A model generated the notes under the pieces. That model was given only the letters and a program-made list of their open reading frames with translations, was not told the DNA's origin and did no database searches. Position numbers and translations under genes: made by a program. A DNA stretch of 54,320 nucleotides, taken from Tubiluchus corallicola. Taxonomy: Eukaryota; Priapulida; Priapulimorpha; Priapulimorphida; Tubiluchidae. Positions 24,478 through 35,945 of this stretch are shown here, piece after piece (position 1 is the stretch's first letter; each line of letters begins with the position of its first letter). The stretch lies in NCBI GenBank assembly GCA_030141605.1, contig JAQGDQ010000839.1:35001-89320 (forward strand), read 5' to 3'.

Positions 24478-24855
24478 TTTACTAATTATTTACTACTAAT
24501 TAACATTATTTGCTAATTATTTACTACTAATTAACATTATTTGCTAATTATTTACTACTAATTAACTTTGTTTGCTAATTATTTACTACTAATTAACATT
24601 ATTTGCTAATTATTTACTACTAACTAACATTATTTGCTAATTATTTACTACTAATTAATATTATTTGCTAATTATTTACTACTAATTAACATCATTTGCT
24701 AATTATTTACTACTAATTAACATTATTTGCTAATTATTTACTACTAATTAACTTTGTTTGCTAATTATTTACTACTAACTAACATTATTTGCTAATTATT
24801 TACTACTAATTAAGTTTGTTTGCTAATTATTTACTACTAATTAACATTATTTGCT
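24478..24855. repeat. 31-bp AT-rich minisatellite, about 12 units
   Basis: Units CTAATTATTTACTACTAATT followed by AACATTATTTG in a 31-bp register. Variants replace AACATTATTTG with AACTTTGTTTG or AAGTTTGTTTG. Confidence 0.95.
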
Positions 24856-25225
24856 GCATTATTTTGTTTACCGAAACACTGCTTTAACTGGCAGTTGTTA
24901 CAATAATATAATTTACGTAAAAACAGGTGATTCAATTTAAAATTAACTTTGTCGCATAAAGTTTTTGTTTTGCAGTGAAATGAAGTCCAGTTAAATTTAT
25001 AATGGACTCGCACAGAATAGATAATAATTGCAGTAGTCTTAAGTGGGTCATTCCTTGTAATTAATACATAACTGCATTTCAATATATGGCTTAATATATC
25101 TTAATATTAATATAGTATAGTATACTGATTCTTACTATATTATACTGTACTATATACCTTAATATAGCTTTATTATTATCGTCATAATGAAGTTTTATTA
25201 TTCTTGCCCAGGATAAGCCTATAAA
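24856..25225. other. Unassigned AT-rich sequence
   Basis: Nothing recognised. 25080-25180 is rich in TATAGTA/TATACTG motifs. Confidence 0.4.
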
Positions 25226-25437
25226 ATGCCGCATAAGTTCATTATATACCTTGAACAGGCTTGTCACGTATATCTTGAACAGATATGTCATTATATCACT
25301 TGGGATCTTGAACAGATATGTCATTATATCACTTGGGATCTTGAACAGATATGTCATTATATCACTTGGGATCTTGAACAGATATGTCATTATATCACTT
25401 GGGATCTTGAACAGATATGTCATTATATCACTTGGGA
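25226..25437. repeat. 33-bp minisatellite, 5 units plus degenerate flanks
   Basis: GATCTTGAACAGATATGTCA followed by TTATATCACTTGG repeats in a 33-bp register. Two diverged partial units (TACCTTGAACAGGCTTGTCA and ATCTTGAACAG) stand at the left edge. Because 33 is divisible by three, long frames run through on both strands, including one of 211 codons at 25226-25861. None has a recognisable domain. Confidence 0.95.
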
Positions 25438-25742
25438 ACAGCCAGCAAGGCAGTGGCTTATGTCCATCTTGTCAAGACAATTCACTTTTTACTTCATCAC
25501 ACAGAGCTACATGCTCATGGTTGAATGGTCGACTGGGTCTAATTACCAACAGACGGTAACACTTTCACTGCCACCATACACTGTTATCCAGGCAGTAAAA
25601 TTAATTAGTCATAGCGTAATTATTGGACTGTCGTCAGCAGTAGGTGAGCAGCTGAGCCAGCCAAGCAGGCAACATTTTTTTAAGTTGCCAGTGAGAAGGA
25701 TCACACAAAATTTACGTCTGAACTGTTGCTATTTGTTTTACT

Positions 25743-26198
25743 CCCTTTCAGTCCCAAATTGTTCTTTTAATAAGAAAAAATTTTTGGCTTGGTTTTGGTT
25801 CAGTATGTCCATCTTGTTTACACATAATAATAATTTTTTTCTACCTGTGCCCGCGTGCTAAATATAGCCTGTATCCCACGGGATTCATTGAGATTCAATG
25901 GAAGCATAAAATGTGCTCCATTTTGCAACTGCTGATACTTTTTTAAAGTATTTAAGACATTTAGTATGCACGCTATGCTGATCTGTACAAAGTCGTCTCT
26001 AAAGTACTGTACCTTGCGCAGTTTTTTGTGCTATGTAGATTTTCTAGTTTGCCATTTTATCACCATTTTAGTCTCTTGTTATTGGCTTAAATCAAAATAA
26101 CTATTAACAGATCAAATAACTGTCAGTTTTAAAATTTTATTAATTTTAAAGGCAGAAAATATTCTCGTATCCCACGGGATACAACGGGTATGAAAGGG
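25743..26198. mobile_element. piggyBac-like MITE, copy 1
   Basis: Same sequence family as 41851-42309 and 51181-51643. It starts CCCTTTCAGTCCCAAATTG and ends GGGTATGAAAGGG followed by TTAA (26199-26202). The left TTAA has decayed. The palindrome-like GTATCCC-AC-GGGATAC appears near the right end, and a degenerate form near 25875. No transposase is encoded. Confidence 0.8.
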
Positions 26199-26459
26199 TT
26201 AACGTCTTTTTGTTGTAAATTCTATGGTCTCGCATCATGGACCCTTATTTAAGTCGATTGATCCAGCTTTAGCTATAGTAACAGCCCGTGTTTATGCTAC
26301 TTTTCAACAAACTCTTCCTGTAATCGACTGTTTTACATTAAGCATCTGTTTGTTCTTGTCGTACGGGGGCTTACGTTTTTGGCTCCACCGTCAAATCCGT
26401 CATTCACTCTACCAGAATTAGCCACTGTAAATTTCTCTTATTTTTGGCATTTGGAAACA

Positions 26460-26655
26460 ATGTTAGGATCATATACTAATACTTAGCCTATAATTTAAAA
26501 ACAAAATAATGACAGTCGGAGCTATACCCGAGACTTCACTGTGTTCAACTTCCATTAAATTAAAAATGACCAAATATATGGAAAGTGACTTCCTTTATCT
26601 TACCAGTTATACATAAGTAGTACATGCAGTTGTAGTCAAAGACCAAAAGCTATAT
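26460..26655 (+). repeat. Dispersed repeat, copy in direct orientation
   Basis: Contains ATACTTAGCCTATAATTTAAA and GACTTCACTGTGTTCAACTT in that order. The same pair, inverted, occurs at 29845-30060, so this is a moderately diverged interspersed element of unknown class. Confidence 0.65.
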
Positions 26656-26679
26656 CAAATATTTCTACCTGGAAATATC

Positions 26680-27608
<929 letters not shown>

Positions 27609-28140
27609 ACGCTGGTTGTCACTGCCAGACACCATTTAGTGTTTTGACACAGAACACAAATAAAATTTACACCTGAATATTTGTCCATGGACGGCTTCTA
27701 ACTGCTGTCGTTTTTAAACAGCTACAGTGGCTGGTCCACCAGAAACCTTTGCAGGAAGCCTTCACCTCGTCAGCAGTCGGACATTGCATAAAACCCACAT
27801 GTTGTTGATGCCTGGTTGAAAAATGCGAGCCTGCGAGGGTCACTCGGGTCACGCTAACCCAAGAGCTCAAACATGGTACTAATAATCGCAATCCACTTTA
27901 TTCGTTACTGGCAAGTACCGACTAGAGCCACTAGGCAATGATGAAGCTCATTTTCACGGAGAAATCTGTTCCTTATAGGTCAGTGGCTACTGCCCAGCAG
28001 CTACGTGGCTTCCCAGACCTTGAATCAATTACTTTTCTTTCATAATATTTTGAGTCTGACGAAACCTTCACTGTTGTGGCGTGTTTTCAATTTGTGTCCT
28101 GCAACATGGCGCATTGGAATTGTTTGCCTTGGTTAGAGAT
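27609..28140. other. Unassigned sequence
   Basis: Ordinary-complexity sequence without a recognised exon or repeat. A minus-strand open frame at 27667-27891 has no known domain. Confidence 0.4.
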
Positions 28141-28522
28141 CGATGTGACATAGGTAAGACGTGACATAGGTAAGATGTGACATAGGTAAGATGCGACATT
28201 GGTAAGACGTGAGGTAAGATGCGACATTGGTAAGACGTGACATAGGTAAGATGTGACATTGGTAAGACATGACTTAGGTAAGATGTGACATAGGTAAGAT
28301 GTGACATAGGTAAGATGTGACATAGGTAAGACGTGACATAGGTAAGACGCGACATAGGTAAGATGCGACATAGGTAAGATGCGACATAGGTAAGACGTGA
28401 CATAGGTAAAATGTGACATAGGTAAGACGTGACATAGGTAAGACGTGACATAGGTAAGACGTGACATAGGTAAGACGTGACATAGGTAAGATGTGACATA
28501 GGTAAGACGTGACATAGGTAAG
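28141..28522. repeat. 16-bp minisatellite, about 23 units
   Basis: GTGACATAGGTAAGAC or GTGACATAGGTAAGAT repeats in a 16-bp register. Minor variants have CGACAT or CATTGG, and one unit is shortened near 28209. Nearly every unit contains GGTAAGA. Minus-strand frames repeat every 16 residues because 48 bp is the common period. Confidence 0.95.
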
Positions 28523-28567
28523 AACACCTCAGTTGTGCCAAGCTACCTGGAATCTATAATCTATATT

Positions 28568-28986
28568 CAGGGTTCCCACGGTCAGGGGAAGTCCTTGAAA
28601 ATTCAGGCTATCCTGGAAAGTCAGGGGAAAAGATAATTTGGTAAAAAATCAGGGCCAATGATGAAAATGGGGCGAAAAGTCGGCAAAATTGGAAAGGGTT
28701 GCAAAAATAATCACCGTGAACCGATATTTTTGCACACATATTTTTCAGCGATTCGTGATAATAATTGGCATAGGCAAGTTTATTTATTATGATTAGTGTA
28801 ATTTGGTTAGCACTACTAGAACTGTGCCAACACATTATATACCAGTATATATATGAATGTCCATGCACTAAAATGTTTGAATGTGTATGCTGGTAATGTA
28901 ATTTCTGCTTATCTTGGTCATGAAAAATCGATATTTGGTCAGGGAAAAGTCAGAGAAATTTATTTTAAAATTCAGTGGGAACCCCA
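28568..28986. mobile_element. Short inverted-repeat DNA transposon (MITE)
   Basis: CAGGGTTCCCAC at 28568-28579 is mirrored by GTGGGAACCCCA at 28975-28986. A direct repeat TATATT flanks both ends (28562-28567 and 28987-28992), probably all or part of a target duplication. Inside are GGTCAGGGGAAGTCC, AGTCAGGGGAAAAG and GTCAGGGAAAAGTCAGAG. I recall similar GGGTTCCCACGGTCA ends from non-autonomous elements in many animals, probably hAT-related. No protein is encoded. Confidence 0.7.
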
Positions 28987-29844
28987 TATATTATTAAACC
29001 TGTCTTCATTTTTAGAAATTCGTAAGATTAAAGAGTTAAACAAAGATGCGCTTGTGTTTCAAAAACGACCACGTGAATAGAATTTATCAAGAGGATGCAG
29101 ACTGCATATTTTGCCATCGCTTAAGGCCTTAATCACGAATATCAGAAAAAAATTTATTGCTGTAAAAGAAGCCATAGCAAGAATAATTTCCTCTCTTCGA
29201 AACTTCGTGGTTTCACTTAATTCTGTATGTGATTGTCATTTATTACCCACGAATGCGGGTACTTATAGCATTAATTCATGCCATCTGGCGGCTGAAAGAG
29301 TTAACACATTAAACTGTTTCATTTTATTGTAAGCTGTAAAAACAGCGGCCCAGCTGAATTAGAAGCCATGTTTTACAGTATTTATCCATTAGTGGACGTA
29401 AATAGTCCCTGGGGTTTAATGAGTGCCGATGTTCTGATGATGTTAATTGCATCAACTACAAAATCATGAATGTATGTTGTGTTCAAGGCTCAAGCATGGG
29501 CCACTGTTTGGTTCTACCTGCACAGATCTCTCTCTCTCCCAAGCCTCTCACAGTTTGAAACTACCTCCCCAGCACCTCAAAACGAACGTCAGCATCCAGT
29601 TTGAATCAGAGCGTTGCACTCTGCTGTCTTTGCTCTCATTCGAACGTAAAAACCCAATGCCAACCATGCACCCGGAATAAATATTTCATGCAACCTCTTT
29701 GTGCAGAATCTGTCTCCTAAGATACAGGCTGTTTATGGCGTGTGATGTGTATCACTTTCACATTTTGCTTCTGCAAGAAACTTAATCTGTCAGCGTATTG
29801 ATGCAGCCATGGACACAGTCACGCAGCGCATAGCCTTCACTAAC
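28987..29844. other. Unassigned sequence
   Basis: No exon or repeat recognised. Open frames at 29111-29332 and 29447-29680 have no known domain or supporting splice context. Confidence 0.4.
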
Positions 29845-30185
29845 TTACTAGCTTTTGGTCTTTCACTGCTATTGCATAAGAAAATAACTTTTGCATAATT
29901 GATAAGATGAACGAAGACAATTTCCATAAATTTGGTCATTTTTAACCTAATGGAAGTTGAACACAGTGAAGTCTCAGACATGTCTCCCACTGCTTTAGTA
30001 GCAGATGAATCAATGTCATTATTTTCTCTTTAAATTATAGGCTAAGCATTAGTGCATGATCCTACCTCTGTGACGGTGGACCCCAGAACCTGAGCCAATT
30101 TTAAAAACCGTACGACAAGCACTGTCAATGTTATTTTGTCTTTAAATTATAGGCTAACTATTAGTGTATGATCCTACCTCTGTTT
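29845..30185 (-). repeat. Dispersed repeat, inverted copy with internal duplication
   Basis: On the minus strand this matches 26460-26655 (inverted GACTTCACTGTGTTCAACTT at about 29953-29972). TTTAAATTATAGGCTAA followed by ATTAGTG and ATGATCCTACCTCTG occurs twice, near 30031 and 30130, so one end has been duplicated in tandem. Confidence 0.6.
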
Positions 30186-30324
30186 CCAAATTCCAAAAGA
30201 AATATCTCTATATTATGTATGTATTATTGATTAATAATTGTTTGATTTAAGTTTTTTTTATAATTATTGAAAACAGCAGGAGAGTAATATAGTAGATGAA
30301 TTCAAATTACCTACTCTAACCTAG

Positions 30325-30700
30325 TCATAAGTCATAAGTCATTTATTTCACATTACACATTTACAATAATTTCATGTACAATATCTAGTGAAAGGGCCTA
30401 CAATGAACGTAATACAAATAAGAAATACTGCACAGGAAAAGCCTCAAACACTGTTCACTTATATACAAATGTAAATGTGTTGCGGGCAATCAAAAAGCAG
30501 GGCTTGTTAGATTGTCCCACACAGTGATAGAAAAAAAGTAATGGAAATAATCTGAAATTTTAAAGTGAATCGTGTGATAAAAAACTTTAGTGCTTAAAAT
30601 GAAATGATGTAATGAATGAAGCTCATATATGGGACGATATAAAAGATAGAAAGACTATTATTTGTTAATAGTAAGTATTAACCTAGGCATAAATGCCTGT
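30325..30700 (-). mobile_element. Probable LINE 3' UTR with CATAAGT tail
   Basis: Three CATAAGT units are followed by CATTTATTTCACATTACACA, the reverse of an AATAAATG-type 3' end, in the same arrangement as other LINE ends here. No coding remnant seen; the far boundary is approximate. Confidence 0.45.
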
Positions 30701-31462
30701 TTCTTTTTCTATGTTAGTTTCTTTATCATCCCCTGTTGAAAGCTGCCCCGTGTATAACTGCTTCGCCGTCATTACCGCCTTTAAAAAGATCATGATTGTA
30801 ACTTAACGTGATTATAGTGTGTGAAATGGGCTAAAAAAGGCCAATAGTGAACATGCGGGTGTAGCGGACGATAATCACCCGTGCGTTTGTGCGGGAGTGC
30901 ACCTGAACCGAATCATTCGGAAATGCGACTTAACCACATCCGGTTACGATCCCGGGTTCAGGGAGGTTTGATCAAATCCCGTAACCCGAGACGCTTGAAC
31001 TCGGCTAGAGTGGGGTGTTCGTTTTTGTGAGAGTAATGTAACACTGATTTTGGACAGAGCAACCTTTTCTGGATCCACCATTGCAGATCTGTTTACGGCA
31101 AAGGTGTAATTTTCTATTCTGCCGCTGAAGTCATCTACATTGTGTTGTATTGGCCGGGTCCATTGTAAGTGTTTTCCTTGACTACCTTGAAATCCCAGGG
31201 GCTGAAAAAAGCGTCAGAAATCGTACAGGTGTATTCTTTGTGACATTACACAGGTGCGTAATAAACAGGTGATTTGATGAGTATCACAACGTGGTGTCAT
31301 AATAGCTTCATGATTTATTCATCTGTGGTGGGTTATTTTGAGGAAAAAACACGAAATTCCACAATATCGGCAAAATTCGTGATACTGTTTCTAGGGAACT
31401 CCGTTTCTCTGTAAACACTTCAGTTCTTGTCACTCAAGTTTGTATGACTAGTCCAATTTAGT
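30701..31462. other. Unassigned sequence
   Basis: No exon recognised. 30880-31020 is GC-richer, with CGATCCCGGGTTCAG and GATCAAATCCCGTAACCC. It does not fold convincingly as a tRNA from inspection. Confidence 0.4.
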
Positions 31463-31480
31463 ACACACACACACACACAG

Positions 31481-31530
<50 letters not shown>
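31463..31530. repeat. (CA)n/(TA)n microsatellite
   Basis: CA dinucleotides followed by TA dinucleotides and two or three ATA triplets. It is adjacent to the 3' end of the LINE at 31520 and probably its tail. Confidence 0.95.
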
Positions 31531-31532
<2 letters not shown>

Positions 31533-31975
31533 ATAATAATCTTTATTTGCCATAAAAAATCGATATTCATAACTATAAAAGCATAAAAGAACATCGCAGC
31601 ATGAGAATAAAATTCACACAACTGTTAAAGGCAAATGCGTCCAGTGCAAACTAAAAACCACTGTGCCAAAAATTTAAAACAAAAATATACATTATAATAT
31701 TACACTGAAATTATAATACACTATATACAATATATACATACAATTTAAAAAGGACGTGGGTAAATAAAATTTGCGGATGAATGTATATTATCGTTTACGT
31801 ATGTTGGGTTTTCAAAACGATTTAATGTATGTAGTTTTAATTTTGATTTGAATTCGTCAAAAGATTCGATTTGTTTTAAATTTGATGGCAGGGTATTCCA
31901 AAGTTGAACTCCTTGTTTAGTGATAGAATTGTTGCCGTATTTGTTATTAGTACGGTATACACCTATTACCTGCTC
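31520..31975 (-). mobile_element. LINE 3' end with coding remnant
   Basis: Starts AATAATAATCTTTATTTGCC, almost identical to the start of the LINE at 10240. It contains AAAGGCAAATGCGTCCAGTGC, a motif also present at 10340 and 40640. Minus-strand translation of about 31845-31960 gives KQGVQLWNTLPSNLKQIESF and FKSKLK, the same C-terminal tail as at 10488-10706. It is 5'-truncated. Confidence 0.75.
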
Positions 31976-33027
31976 TAAAACAATGGATTACTGCCAACCT
32001 GTTATTAGAACCTAATTATCACGCGTCGCCATCAGTAGCTTTTCTTTTCGAGGGACATTATGTTGTTTGATTAAAACCACAGAGGCGACCCCTGCAACTC
32101 TCATAGAATCCTGGGTTTCCAATCAGCAGCATTTCGTTAATCTATTAGAGACATTCGAGGCCATTAAATAAGAGATTTCTGCGACTATGACAGCTCTCTT
32201 GTGCTGGTGTTATATCTTCTGTGATGTTTTCAATAAGGATCACTAGAACTCATCTTTTACAGCATCTTTAAGTTGTAATCATCATCGTATTTTACGACTG
32301 ACCATCCGGCTTTAATTTGGCACTTCTATGAACACTGAAGGTCAGAACCATGGAGCTTGACCGTACATATCTGAATTTGAACACTAATTCGAATCATATT
32401 AATAATGAACTGTATAACTGGTCATAACTATTCATGACCAAATGATGGATAATGATGCACATTGACAAGTCAGTATCCTTACGCATCCTGTTTAACGTCA
32501 CTTCTACCACTAAATCATCTTTGATAGATAAAGGCTCGCTGTCGTCGTTCTATCAAGCATGTTATTAGATGCCGACGGCAGAATGCCCGTAAATTGATTT
32601 TATAAAATTAAATCCATTATGAGTTGCTGATGTTAAAGAAACTCATTAAAATGTTGCCAAATTACATTTATATTGCACAACACACGGACTTTATATCATT
32701 CCGAGATCTAGGCTTGCGTGATAAAACAATCTAAATTATATGTTTCACGTATAGAATGAGGCATTATTTCGAAGAATGGCTGCTCATAAATTTTCAAGGA
32801 CTCTTAAAAATCTTTAGTTTTTTTTCTAGTACCCCTTGGCATGGTGTGGTTGGCCAGGGTGTAATAGGCTTGCTTCCTAATTTGCTGACTTCTGTTGTCA
32901 AAATAGTATATCTTCTTGTTCCGTGGTTTATATCATTCGAATTAACGTCCTGCTTTTCTGTTTAACGAAAAGTTTAAGCTGGTGATTGAGACGCCTCTGT
33001 CTGCCATGCCACGTGAAAGATTGTTAG
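31976..33027. other. Unassigned sequence
   Basis: No exon or repeat recognised. The 32500-32640 stretch has balanced composition but no distinctive motif. Confidence 0.4.
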
Positions 33028-33599
33028 TTTAAACATAATTTATTTTTGGATTGGATCAGACAGTTTGAACAACATGATTTAGGATCCTCACCACAACAGA
33101 CTTTATACACTATTTACAAAAACATTTACTGTAAGAATAGACTATAACTACACAAGCTGACAAGTTTTACTACAAGATTACATTAGACATTAGTTGAAAA
33201 TGACGGTTAGAAAATATTAATGTGCGATTATTTAAAACTGATGCATTTCATATCAGATAGAAACTACTGGAAGCGTTTAGTACGTAATATAAAGTCATGT
33301 ATGCATTAGAATATTTTACAGATAGCAACATAGTTAAATTCATCTTTTCCGAATAACAGCAACTTCAACAGATCATTATTTCCTAAGGCAGCTATATTAA
33401 GGTTTTCAGGCAGAAGTATTTCATTTAATTCATCAAACATAACAACCCTAGTTTGCTGATACAATGGGCAGTGCAACAAAAAGTGTTCAACAGACTCAAA
33501 TCGAAATCCACAGTTACAATTCGGCAATATTGGATGACCGTTATTATCTTTACAGCCAGTCGTATCGTCAGTCTGGTCCTCTGCCTGACTTAAAGCCAT
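33028..33599 (-). mobile_element. LINE 3' end, copy A, with zinc-binding C-terminal domain
   Basis: Minus-strand translation has NCNCGFRFESVEHFLLHCP then LYQQTRVVMFDELNE. The C-x-C...H-x4-C pattern is the zinc-knuckle-like tail of many LINE polyproteins. It is followed by LLPENLNIAALGN, LLKLLLFG and a 3' UTR ending at ATAAATTATGTTTAAACTA. The same segment lies in the opposite orientation at 47325-47840. This copy keeps the frame open over the shared segment; nothing of the reverse transcriptase remains. Confidence 0.85.
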
Positions 33600-34849
33600 C
33601 GAAGGTCAGTTGCTAGTTTAAGCCCCTTATCGCTAATTTAATGCTAGGTGTTTTTGTGGACGTCCTTTGACCGTTGGTTCTCAAATGCCATTTTTTCACA
33701 GTAGCCATATTGCTGTGTTTTCACCCTTGGCATTCACGGATATAGAACGGCTACTTATAAATGCAGTTTTTCCCTCGGATCTCATCTATGGAATTCTTTG
33801 CCATAACATTTTTCCAGTTTCACTCATTTCAAGAAGGATGTGCTCCGTCCTACCGACACTCAACAAATTAGTTGCAAGGAATCGATTTTCTGGACGGCAA
33901 TGGGATAATTTCTTCTTTTGGGTTACTGCAGCCGTTTCTCTGAGACGGGGGGGGGGGGTGTCAGTTTCTTTTTCTGTTTGTTGGAAGTCTCACACTAATC
34001 AAAGAACAAAATGAGTCTATTAAATTGCCTTCGACTTGTCCAAGATAACTTACCCAGGATGATATTGCAAAGATTAACAGTGCGCGCTGTCCTTAGCATC
34101 ACAATTATACAGTAACATTATATTATTACCCAGATGGCTTCCCGATGAACTCCTCCAGAGGGAAACCTGGCACGCCATCACTTTCAAACACGATTTTTTG
34201 CCATTCCTCGCGGAGCATCATAGTACGCACATCGTGTTATCATCATCATCTCCATTCATGAAAAGGATGCGGAATGCAGCAGCATCCCGCTATTGGATTA
34301 CACGCCACGGTTGACTGACAGCAGGCTGCACACGCGATAATTTTTCAAGCCTCCACTCGGTACCTTCCCATAGAGTACTGAAGCCTCACATTAGTCACAC
34401 TGCACTATAATTATATCTATACCTGAGTGGCAGATTTCTATTGGCACAGCTATCAGAAATTGGCTTCCCTGAACCCGTTTACTTGAGTTCTTGGTGGCAT
34501 AGAAGCCATGTACTTATTTCACTCACTACTTATTTTCTCTCTTCAAGTAATATAACAAGTAAATCTTCACATTAATAGGAGTAGAGAGCCATAATCGCTG
34601 CCTTCATTTACATGTTGTCAAAGCTTTTGCACGTTTGCAATATGTAAAACGATTTAATTTTATCTCACTTTGTTTCCTAGAGCTAGTAATCTCTTGATTA
34701 ATGAATGGACAGGTGAATTTAAAGACGTAATACATACATTAGGTTAAAATTTATACTATACGTGAGGAAAAATGATCATAGTCTCGGTTTGCCGATGTCC
34801 AGATGTCCAGCGTTTTCACTGGACCCTCGTCTGGTCACCCACACACTAC
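33600..34849. other. Unassigned, with a region open on both strands near 34080-34316
   Basis: No recognised domain. A G run (GGGGGGGGGG) lies near 33949. At 34126-34221 a minus-strand frame of 31 codons starts MMLREEWQKIVF and ends PLEEFIGKPSG before TAA. The overlapping + strand is open from about 34077 to 34316 (RWLPDELLQRETWHAI, MKRMRNAAASRYW). Neither is a family I recognise. Confidence 0.3.
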
Positions 34850-35945
34850 CGATTTATTTAGGTTTTATATAAACTACTTTTCCTGTATTTCTAAGCACTA
34901 TTTAGGTTTTATATAAACCACTTTTCCTGTATTTCTAAGCACGTTTAATATAAAGTACTCTTCGTGTATTTCTAAGCACGTTTAATATAAAGTACTCTTC
35001 GTGTATTTCTAAGCACGTTTAATATAAAGTACTCTTCGTGTATTTCTAAGCACGTTTAATATAAAGTACTCTTCGTGTATTTCTAAGCACGTTTAATATA
35101 AAGTACTCTTCGTGTATTTCTAAGCACGTTTAATATAAAGTACTCTTCGTGTATTTCTAAGCACGTTTAATATAAAGTACTCTTCGTGTATTTCTAAGCA
35201 CGTTTAATATAAAGTACTCTTCGTGTATTTCTAAGCACGTTTAATATAAAGTACTCTTCGTGTATTTCTAAGCACGTTTAATATAAAGTACTCTTCGTGT
35301 ATTTCTAAGCACGTTTAATATAAAGTACTCTTCGTGTATTTCTAAGCACGTTTAATATAAAGTACTCTTCGTGTATTTCTAAGCACGTTTAATATAAAGT
35401 ACTCTTCGTGTATTTCTAAGCACGTTTAATATAAAGTACTCTTCGTGTATTTCTAAGCACGTTTAATATAAAGTACTCTTCGTGTATTTCTAAGCACGTT
35501 TAATATAAAGTACTCTTCGTGTATTTCTAAGCACGTTTAATATAAAGTACTCTTCGTGTATTTCTAAGCACGTTTAATATAAAGTACTCTTCGTGTATTT
35601 CTAAGCACGTTTAATATAAAGTACTCTTCGTGTATTTCTAAGCACGTTTAATATAAAGTACTCTTCGTGTATTTCTAAGCACGTTTAATATAAAGTACTC
35701 TTCGTGTATTTCTAAGCACGTTTAATATAAAGTACTCTTCGTGTATTTCTAAGCACGTTTAATATAAAGTACTCTCCGTGTATTTCTAAGCACGTTTAAT
35801 ATAAAGTACTCTTCGTGCATTTCTAAGCACGTTTAATATAAAGTACTCTTCGTGTATTTCTAAGCACGTTTAATATAAAGTACTCTTCGTGTATTTCTAA
35901 GCACGTTTAATATAAAGTACTCTTCGTGTATTTCTAAGCACGTTT
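34850..35945. repeat. Homogeneous 37-bp satellite, 27 exact-register units
   Basis: From 34939 to 35938 the unit GCACGTTTAATATAAAGTAC plus TCTTCGTGTATTTCTAA repeats 27 times with no indels and only about two visible substitutions (CTCCGTG near 35774, CGTGCAT near 35815). Two longer, diverged units with TTTAGGTTTTATATAAAC and CACTTTTCCTGTATTTCTAA precede it at 34855-34938 and look like the ancestral form. Confidence 0.97.

Noticed and set aside
28068-28541. 157-codon minus-strand repeat protein
   Set aside because: Arises from the 16-bp array, whose three frames are all open. No start context or homolog is recognised.
30880-31020. tRNA gene or second SINE
   Set aside because: Some tRNA-like words (GATCCCGGGTTC) are present, but no A-box/B-box pair at the right spacing and no clover-leaf was seen.
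33667-34014. 115-codon + strand frame
   Set aside because: It begins at a non-ATG codon, runs through a poly-G tract and matches no known family.
34939-35938. CRISPR array
   Set aside because: The 37-bp units abut directly with no variable spacers, and the genome is eukaryotic. It is a satellite.
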